A DNA stretch of 19,493 bases from DASYML01 sp036399835. GTDB taxonomy: Bacteria; Acidobacteriota; Blastocatellia; Pyrinomonadales; Pyrinomonadaceae. A program made the translations under genes and the position numbers. Each line of letters opens with the position of its first letter. Position 1 is the stretch's first letter. The DNA lies in NCBI GenBank assembly GCA_036399835.1, contig DASWMI010000079.1, positions 1 to 19,493 of the forward strand, read 5' to 3'. Under the pieces are notes generated by a model. The model was not told where the DNA came from. It worked only from the letters and a program-made list of their open reading frames with translations, and did not search any database. Of this stretch, positions 14,549 through 19,493 are shown piece by piece.

Positions 14549-16164
14549 AAAACCTAATTACCATCTTCATTACCATCTTCGCCTTCATCATAATGCTCTC
14601 GGCTGGCGCGCGCGCGCAGACGCCAGGCACATCGCAATACCCGACAGGCCTGGACACGACAACCACTTTGCCGCAGCTCGCGGACCTGAAGAGCACTTAC
14701 CTGACGGCGGCCATCAATGCGAGCGTGACCACCATCACGGTCGCTTCGACGAGCGGCTTCCCGTCGGCGGGCGTGGCCTGGATTCAGAATGAGCTGTTTG
14801 CCTATACGGGGACGACTGCGACGACATTCACAGGAGTCACGCGCGGCCTCGGCGGGACGACTGCGACGACGCACGCGCTGCGCGAGACGGTAATGTCTCG
14901 CATCAGCGGAGCAGGACACGTCAACGCAGTCGGAGATGCTGCGCGCGAGCTGGAGAAGAAGGTCGGCATCGGCGCGTCAAACGCCGCGAGCGCATCTACG
15001 GGCTACGTGCTCACCAAACAGAGTGACGGCACGACTTCCTGGCAGGCAGCGGCAGCGGGCGAAAGCCCTCTTACTTTCAGCAGCCCGCTCTCTCGCTCGG
15101 TCAATACCGTTTCAATCATTCAGTCCGACTCGACGCACAACGGGTATCTCTCTTCGGTGGACTGGAGCACCTTTAATAGCAAGCAAGCGGCCCTCTCAGT
15201 CACTAATGATACGAACGTCACTGGCTCTGTGGCGGGCGGTGTGCTGACGCTTGGCTGGACCAGTACGCTCGCTAAATCAAGGCAGCACGCGGCAACCGTT
15301 TACACAGACCAGGCGAATACCTTCGCCTTCCTGCAATCATTCCAGGCGGGAAATAAATTTGAGCTAAAAGACCCGACCGATACAACCAAGAAGTTTCAGT
15401 TCGACGCTTCCAGTATCGCGACCGGAACAACTCGCACAGTCAATATCCCTGATGCCAACTCGACAACCGCGCAGACAAAGAGCGCGACGACCAATCAATT
15501 TCTAACCTCGATGAGCGCGCAGGGAGTGTTTAGCGCGGCGCAGGTAGCCTTTAGCAACCTCTCAGGCTCAGTCGCCGCTTCGCAGATGCCCGCCCTGACT
15601 GGCGATGTTACCTCGACAGCCGGAACGGTTGCGACGACTCTGGCGAGCGTCGGAACGGCGGGCACATATAGAAGCGTTACAACGGACGCGAAAGGGCGAG
15701 TCACGGCGGGGACTAATCCGACAACCTTTTCCGGCTATGGCCTCTCGGATACGAGCGCCAATCTGCGCGACACCCTGACCGATGAATCAGGCACAGGCGC
15801 GGCCCTCTTCCAGAATGGGAACATCGGCAACGCAACGGGAACCACGCTGGACCTAACCGGAGTGGCTAAAACTGCCGTCACGTTTCAAAACTCGTGGGTT
15901 AATACGGGCGGCGGTTATGCTAATGCAACCTATCAAAAGTCAGCCGGGATAGTTTGCCTGCAAGGTCTGATACAGGGCGGCGCGGCTGGCTCAACGGTCT
16001 TCACTCTGCCTTCTGGATACTACGGCAGCGCGATGATCTTTTACACACAATCACAGGGCGGACCGGCCAGGATTGATATAGGAACGAACGGCGCGGGTCA
16101 GGTCAGCGTCTCGTCATACTCAGGCACATGGGTCTCAATCTCAGGTCTTTGTTTTGTCCCATAG
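14545..16164 (+). CDS. Tail fibre 1 with N-terminal Sec-type signal peptide
   Basis: This 539-residue protein starts with a signal-peptide-like leader: K at position 2, a hydrophobic core (LITIFITIFAFIIML), then SAGARA-Q, a good signal peptidase I site. An attachment domain follows (about 26-120; FPSAGVAWIQNELFAYTG, TRGLGGTTATTH), homologous to fibre 2. The shaft has motifs common in phage fibres: LSSVDWSTFNSKQ, LTGDVTSTAG and YRSVTTDAKGRVTAG. The tip (about 450-539: NTGGGYANATYQK, VCLQGLIQGG, FTLPSGYYGS, VSISGLCFVP) resembles a widespread phage receptor-binding domain. ATG 14545 overlaps the previous stop (ATGA), so the leader is truly in frame; a downstream ATG at 14593 has no ribosome site. 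Its final 72 bases are repeated at 18050-18121. Confidence 0.85.
   Translation: MKNLITIFITIFAFIIMLSAGARAQTPGTSQYPTGLDTTTTLPQLADLKSTYLTAAINASVTTITVASTSGFPSAGVAWIQNELFAYTGTTATTFTGVTRGLGGTTATTHALRETVMSRISGAGHVNAVGDAARELEKKVGIGASNAASASTGYVLTKQSDGTTSWQAAAAGESPLTFSSPLSRSVNTVSIIQSDSTHNGYLSSVDWSTFNSKQAALSVTNDTNVTGSVAGGVLTLGWTSTLAKSRQHAATVYTDQANTFAFLQSFQAGNKFELKDPTDTTKKFQFDASSIATGTTRTVNIPDANSTTAQTKSATTNQFLTSMSAQGVFSAAQVAFSNLSGSVAASQMPALTGDVTSTAGTVATTLASVGTAGTYRSVTTDAKGRVTAGTNPTTFSGYGLSDTSANLRDTLTDESGTGAALFQNGNIGNATGTTLDLTGVAKTAVTFQNSWVNTGGGYANATYQKSAGIVCLQGLIQGGAAGSTVFTLPSGYYGSAMIFYTQSQGGPARIDIGTNGAGQVSVSSYSGTWVSISGLCFVP
14557..14580 (+). repeat. Tandem 12-bp repeat in the fibre 1 signal peptide
   Basis: ATTACCATCTTC occurs twice without a gap (14557-14568, 14569-14580) and encodes ITIF-ITIF in the hydrophobic core of the leader. 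In-frame gain or loss of one unit would lengthen or shorten the core by four residues. Confidence 0.8.
16093..16164. repeat. 72-bp direct repeat, copy A (end of fibre 1)
   Basis: Compared base by base, 16093-16164 is identical to 18050-18121 (72 of 72), with mismatches directly outside on both sides (C16092 against A18049; A16165 against C18122). Copy A encodes the last 23 residues of fibre 1 (GQVSVSSYSGTW...GLCFVP after Ala) and ends exactly on the G of its TAG stop codon. The repeat period is 1957 bp. Confidence 0.95.
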
Positions 16165-16182
16165 AGGTTAGTCACAATAAGA

Positions 16183-16197
16183 ACTTCAACTTGAAGT
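16183..16197. promoter_or_regulatory. Palindrome directly before the fibre 2 ribosome site
   Basis: ACTTCAA-C-TTGAAGT at 16183-16197 is a perfect 15-base odd palindrome in the 45-base gap between the fibre genes, and it abuts the GAGGTGGA ribosome site (16198 onward). It could be an operator, or an RNA hairpin next to the site. The gap belongs to the cassette bounded by the 72-bp repeats, so fibre 2 may have arrived with its own control element. Confidence 0.4.
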
Positions 16198-16209
16198 GAG
16201 GTGGAAAAG

Positions 16210-18042
16210 ATGAGAAGGATTTTCTTTGCAATTTGCTTTTTGCTTCTGCTGGCCGGTATAGCTTTTGGTCAGTCAACTCCGGGCACGGTGCGCTTTCCCT
16301 CGAATCTTGACGACCAGGATTCTCTGATCAGGGCAAAGGATAACTCGCGTGCGCTCCTGACAGTCAGCATGACTTCGGGCAGCGCCCAGGTGACTGTCGA
16401 TAGCACGACGAGCTTTCCCGCGACTGGTGTGCTCCTGATTGACAATGAGCAGATCACCTACACGGCCAAGACCTCGACGACCTTTACGGGGCTAGGGCGG
16501 GGAGCCTTCAGCACGACCGCTGCATCGCACAATATCAACACATCCGTGCGCGGGGCGATTGTGGCCGCCGTGACTAATACCCATGCGAGCGCGATAGCAG
16601 CGACGCAGGCCAAGATCGGCACGGGCGCGAGCACGCCGACGGGCGGCACGATTCTGAAGGGTACTGGCACGGGCACGAGCGCCTGGAGCGCGCCATCTTC
16701 AGGCGACTTGCTGGCCTGGCTTGGCTATACGCCGATGCAGGGCGGTAATAACCTCTCAGAGATAACCAGCGCCTCTACGTCGCGCACGAATCTGGGCTTA
16801 GGCTCGATAGCGACGCAGAATTCTACGGGCATCAGTGTAACGGGCGGGACTCTCTCAAATATCACCTGCATGAACTGCACCAGCATCGGCTCGGCTGCCA
16901 GCGGCGGCTCGGCTGCGACTGGCGACCTGACGTTCAACTTTGATTCGGATGCGAGCGGTGGCGGAGTGATGCGCGTACAACGGGGCGGCGTTGATAAAGC
17001 CGTATTCAATAATGACGGTACAGCTTACTTTGCCGGAAATCTGGGGCTGGGGAAATCAGCGCCTGCACGCCAGCTCCACTTCAGCGCACCCTCAGACGGC
17101 TACTTCGCGACGTTCGACCCCGAAACTTTAAGCTTTGGCCGCTTTAACATGGCCCTGACCACAGCGACAAACACTGGCTCATCGCGCAAAAATCAAGCTT
17201 TAGGCATTGGGTGGAATGTTGCACCTGGCGGCGGCAGAGAGCAGGCAGGAGAGCCTGCATTCTGGGCTTTTCAGCTTGAATCACATTATGAGCCGACAAC
17301 GGGGAATGATGTTTTCGAGTGGTATACGCAGGTCAATAATGCGAGCGGGGCAGTCGTTGCGCGTCCCTACTTTTCCAGTGTTGACAAGTCTACGTTTGCC
17401 GTTCAAAACATTCTCAGTCAAGAGCAGCTTTCGATTAAGAACAGCGCGCAGACGGATACCCTGGCCGAGTACACCTCCGGCTGGTATTTCTATCATTCTA
17501 TGGATGTAAGAGATTTTAAGGTTAGTAGTTCGGGCGCGGTGCAGCTTCTGCATATTCCGAGCACTCTGCCAGAAGGCATTGAGTCGCGCATCATCAGAGG
17601 CGCAGACGATACTAACTATCCTTTCCACGATTCGGCATACCTCACGAGTGCTCCAACCTATTCAGCGCCCGATGGCTCGATTATCCAGAATCGCGGTGGC
17701 GCGGGCGGCAATCCCGCTCTATACATGCGAGAAGCTGGCGCGTGGGTTGGCGTTCAGCCGAGACTAACAAGGTATGTCGGCTCAGCAACGGTTGACCCGC
17801 CCTCGCTGGCAAACGGCGCATCGTGGACCACGCAGGTTTCAATTAGCGGTTGTACGGTTGGCGACCCCGTAATAGTGGGCTTCTCAGGGTTTACCGTTGC
17901 CAGCTTAGGCTATGAAAACTGGCAGATGAGTGGCAGGTGCATCCAGACGGGCGGCGACGTGAGAGTGACTATCACGAACTTGACAGGCTCAACACAGGAT
18001 TTGCCGAGCGGAGTGATGAAGGTTATTGCAGAAGCAAACTAA
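16210..18042 (+). CDS. Tail fibre 2 with N-terminal Sec-type signal peptide
   Basis: A 610-residue paralogue of fibre 1. The leader MRRIFFAICFLLLLAGIAFG-Q has two arginines, a hydrophobic core and an A-x-G cleavage site. Then come TPGTVRFPSNLD (compare TPGTSQYPTGLD in fibre 1) and VDSTTSFPATGVLLIDNEQITYT, aligned with the fibre 1 attachment domain. The shaft has WLGYTPMQGGNNLSEI and TSRTNLGLGSIATQNS, both common phage-fibre motifs. The middle (about 275-440, starting LGLGKSAPARQLHFS) is a domain I cannot name. The tip (GSATVDPPSLANGASWTTQVSISG...VGDPVIVGF) resembles another widespread receptor-binding end and differs from the fibre 1 tip. I chose ATG 16210 with GAGGTGGA upstream rather than GTG 16201. 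The gene lies wholly between the two 72-bp repeats. Confidence 0.85.
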   Translation: MRRIFFAICFLLLLAGIAFGQSTPGTVRFPSNLDDQDSLIRAKDNSRALLTVSMTSGSAQVTVDSTTSFPATGVLLIDNEQITYTAKTSTTFTGLGRGAFSTTAASHNINTSVRGAIVAAVTNTHASAIAATQAKIGTGASTPTGGTILKGTGTGTSAWSAPSSGDLLAWLGYTPMQGGNNLSEITSASTSRTNLGLGSIATQNSTGISVTGGTLSNITCMNCTSIGSAASGGSAATGDLTFNFDSDASGGGVMRVQRGGVDKAVFNNDGTAYFAGNLGLGKSAPARQLHFSAPSDGYFATFDPETLSFGRFNMALTTATNTGSSRKNQALGIGWNVAPGGGREQAGEPAFWAFQLESHYEPTTGNDVFEWYTQVNNASGAVVARPYFSSVDKSTFAVQNILSQEQLSIKNSAQTDTLAEYTSGWYFYHSMDVRDFKVSSSGAVQLLHIPSTLPEGIESRIIRGADDTNYPFHDSAYLTSAPTYSAPDGSIIQNRGGAGGNPALYMREAGAWVGVQPRLTRYVGSATVDPPSLANGASWTTQVSISGCTVGDPVIVGFSGFTVASLGYENWQMSGRCIQTGGDVRVTITNLTGSTQDLPSGVMKVIAEAN

Positions 18043-18049
18043 GTAGAGA

Positions 18050-18121
18050 GCGGGTCAGGTCAGCGTCTCGTCATACTCAGGCACATGGGTCTCAATCTCA
18101 GGTCTTTGTTTTGTCCCATAG
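18050..18121. repeat. 72-bp direct repeat, copy B (inside glycosyltransferase 3' end)
   Basis: Identical copy of 16093-16164, beginning 7 bases after the fibre 2 stop. On the plus strand it is an orphan piece of fibre-tip coding sequence with no start. On the minus strand it supplies the last base of codon 393, codons 394-414 and the stop codon of the glycosyltransferase. The complete identity implies a recent duplication, ongoing gene conversion, or an assembly error. Confidence 0.95.
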
Positions 18122-19299
18122 CTTCCTTTGACCATCTCCCATAGACTGAGTATGACCGGAGACGCGAAGACGATAAAGTAAACATCCAGCACAGACCTGT
18201 GGCCCGTGTGCGCCCAGAAAATCCCCGTCAGCAGCATAAATGACAGGGCGAGGCCGAGAACCAGAAGTGTTTCCGGTCTCCTGCGTTTCATTAAGAGACC
18301 AACAAGGCCGAGCATCTGGACTGGGAAATAAGAAGCGAAGTTGACGATTGTCGCCATCCTGCCTTTGCTCGGATTGACGACGGGCGAGAACCCCGCCAGA
18401 TTCTTCTTTAGTCCGTTGGAGATGGTCTCAGTGGGATGCTCGCGTATATACGCAACCCCCATATCCTTGAATCGGTCGCTCTGCTCCATCTCGCCGAGTG
18501 CTAGGATGTTCTCCTGCTCTGCCTTGCTCAGATGATCCCATGCCACGCCTTCGCTCTCGTCAATGCTCGCGGACGGGTAGCGGGAAAACGTATCCGGGTT
18601 ATTCGCGATCCAGAGGAAGTGACCCGCCTGCGATGTCAGCACCAACCGCCCGAATAAAATCTCATTACGAATAATCCAGGGAGATACGACCAAGCAGAAT
18701 CCGATGAGCGCGGGGAGAGTGTTGCGCAGGCCAGCCGTGTAAAGAAGCCACGCGAGGGCCACAACTATGAAGGGCGCGAGGCTCGCCCTTGTCAGCAGGC
18801 TCAGGGCCAGACAAACGCCAGCTAGAGCCGAGAGCCATGCCCGCCGCTTCAGCCCCGTTTCGATTAGCAGCAGGACCGAGAGGGCGGTGAGAAAAGTAAA
18901 GAGGGATGTTTCCTGAAGGCTTGCGTCATGCCAAACGTAATAGGGATAAACGGAAGTGATAAGCAGGGCTATCAGTCCAACCCTTTCACCAAAAAGATGC
19001 TTTGCCAGTAGATAGCTGATAAAGGCTGTGCCTGTTCCAATCAAGGCTTGAGCTATAACTACGGTCCACCCGAATCTTCCGCCCAATGTAGCGACCGCGA
19101 GAAACAAAGGATAAACCGGAGGCCAGAGGGCGCACTTGACTCCCATCCAGTTATCAACACAGAATCCTCGCCCCGACAAGAGGCTTTCGGTCACATGATA
19201 AAAGAGAGAGTAGCCCGTCTCAAGATAATCACCATCTCGCGTGCTCAGACGAGGCAAGAGCCTAAGCGCGAAGGCCATGATTAAGAGCGCGTTTTTCAT
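18055..19299 (-). CDS. Membrane glycosyltransferase, family 39-type (GT-C fold)
   Basis: A 414-residue polytopic membrane protein that probably transfers a sugar from a polyprenyl-phosphate carrier onto an envelope glycan or protein. Family-39 features run in order: TM1, then RDGDYLETGY (21-30; acidic residues of the first external loop, the likely catalytic region), LLSGRGF (40-46), ALWPPVYPLFLA (57-68), about eight hydrophobic helices, SPWIIRNEILFGRLVLTSQAG (206-226) with WIANNP (230-235), and a C-terminal HRSVLDVYFIVFASPVIL. ATG 19299 lies inside the preceding minus-strand gene, with AAGAAG upstream, so the two are coupled. The hydrophilic end YGTKQRPEIETHVPEYDETLT is coded by the antisense strand of the fibre 72-bp repeat. 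It converges with fibre 2, only 12 bases apart with no terminator seen. Confidence 0.82.
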   Translation of the reverse strand: MKNALLIMAFALRLLPRLSTRDGDYLETGYSLFYHVTESLLSGRGFCVDNWMGVKCALWPPVYPLFLAVATLGGRFGWTVVIAQALIGTGTAFISYLLAKHLFGERVGLIALLITSVYPYYVWHDASLQETSLFTFLTALSVLLLIETGLKRRAWLSALAGVCLALSLLTRASLAPFIVVALAWLLYTAGLRNTLPALIGFCLVVSPWIIRNEILFGRLVLTSQAGHFLWIANNPDTFSRYPSASIDESEGVAWDHLSKAEQENILALGEMEQSDRFKDMGVAYIREHPTETISNGLKKNLAGFSPVVNPSKGRMATIVNFASYFPVQMLGLVGLLMKRRRPETLLVLGLALSFMLLTGIFWAHTGHRSVLDVYFIVFASPVILSLWEMVKGSYGTKQRPEIETHVPEYDETLT

Positions 19300-19493
19300 G
19301 TTTCTTCTTACAGAGAACGCTTAACAGAAAATAACCAGCCATCAGGCTTTGCAAGACATTGCCGTAGATGATCTCGCTATTACCACCCAGACCGTTAAAT
19401 AGGTACACGGTGAACCCGATGAAGATGGCGTGACAACCCGGACCAGCCTGCGCACTGCCGAACATCTTCAAAAGGATGCCGATAAATAAACCG
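19262..19493 (-). CDS. C-terminus of a polytopic membrane protein, possibly O-antigen polymerase/ligase-like
   Basis: The minus-strand frame enters from the right edge (first full codon at 19492) and ends with TAG at 19262-19264, giving 76 residues. It shows two hydrophobic segments (CHAIFIGFTVYLFNGLGG and LQSLMAGYFLLSVLC) separated by NSEIIYGNV, then a basic cytosolic tail (KKKHEKRALNHGLRA). This resembles the end of O-antigen polymerases or ligases, which finish with two helices and a short basic tail, but the fragment is too short to be sure. It overlaps the glycosyltransferase start by 38 bases, so the two genes are probably one operon acting on a surface polysaccharide. The absence of a start is due to the window edge. 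Confidence 0.55.
   Translation of the reverse strand, partial: GLFIGILLKMFGSAQAGPGCHAIFIGFTVYLFNGLGGNSEIIYGNVLQSLMAGYFLLSVLCKKKHEKRALNHGLRA

Noticed and set aside
14809..14870. Short 17-bp direct repeat (GGGACGACTGCGACGAC) within fibre 1
   Set aside because: Two in-frame copies 45 bases apart encode GTTATT; this is ordinary low-complexity Thr-rich fibre coding and not a separate element.
16093..18121. Diversity-generating retroelement (template and variable repeats at a receptor-binding gene end)
   Set aside because: The 72-bp copies are identical, including all adenines, and no reverse transcriptase or accessory gene is visible. A DGR would show adenine-specific differences.
16093..18121. 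attL/attR sites of an integrated element
   Set aside because: Only one fibre gene lies between the repeats, with no integrase. Copy A is ordinary coding sequence of fibre 1. A duplication or recombination origin fits better.

Overview
The window is a contiguous late (structural) region of a tailed, long-tailed (siphovirus-type) bacteriophage or prophage, followed by a short opposite-strand block of envelope-polysaccharide genes. Coding regions are GC-rich, and genes are packed with ATGA, TAATG or few-base junctions on the + strand. I cannot name the host. No integrase, replication, lysis, portal or terminase gene is visible here, apart from a 37-codon tail of an unknown gene at the left edge.

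Layout, left to right. (a) 3-116: end of an unidentified gene. (b) 117-504: gene-free, AT-rich leader (about 38% G+C over 121-360 by hand count) with two tandem palindromes overlapping a possible promoter. (c) 505-2451: scaffolding protein and a P22-family major coat protein, followed by two RNA hairpins. (d) 2559-4202: small neck genes (small post-coat protein, presumed adaptor, head-closure-like, HK97 gp10-like, tail-terminator-like). (e) 4218-5525: tail tube protein with an inserted beta-rich domain. (f) 5525-6306: tail assembly chaperone pair joined by a -1 frameshift at A AAA AAG. (g) 6322-9783: tape measure protein. (h) 9789-14548: a distal tail set resembling gene transfer agent (GTA) gp12-gp15: DUF2460 distal tail protein, DUF2163/BR0599 hub with four candidate Fe-S cysteines, NlpC/P60 peptidase, and central tip protein. 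(i) 14545-18042: two paralogous tail fibres, each starting with what looks like a Sec signal peptide. (j) 18055-19493, minus strand: a family-39-type (GT-C) membrane glycosyltransferase, and upstream of it the C-terminus of a polytopic membrane protein, possibly an O-antigen polymerase/ligase.

The parts fit one programme. Coat and scaffold build a P22-type procapsid. The neck proteins close the head and join it to a tube whose length is set by the tape measure. The chaperone loads the tape measure, and the GTA-type baseplate carries a wall-cleaving peptidase and the fibres. The glycosyltransferase block beside the fibres would suit alteration of the host surface glycan that fibres recognise, but that is inference.

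The most unusual signal is at the fibre locus. A perfect 72-bp direct repeat (16093-16164 and 18050-18121) holds the last 23 codons and stop of fibre 1 and occurs again just past the stop of fibre 2. The second copy, read on the minus strand, encodes the last 21 residues and stop codon of the glycosyltransferase. The simplest history is that fibre 1 and the glycosyltransferase were once convergent, overlapping neighbours, and a 1957-bp fibre-2 cassette was inserted between them with duplication of the overlap. Together with the export-type N-termini on three consecutive distal tail proteins, this is the part that most deserves follow-up.
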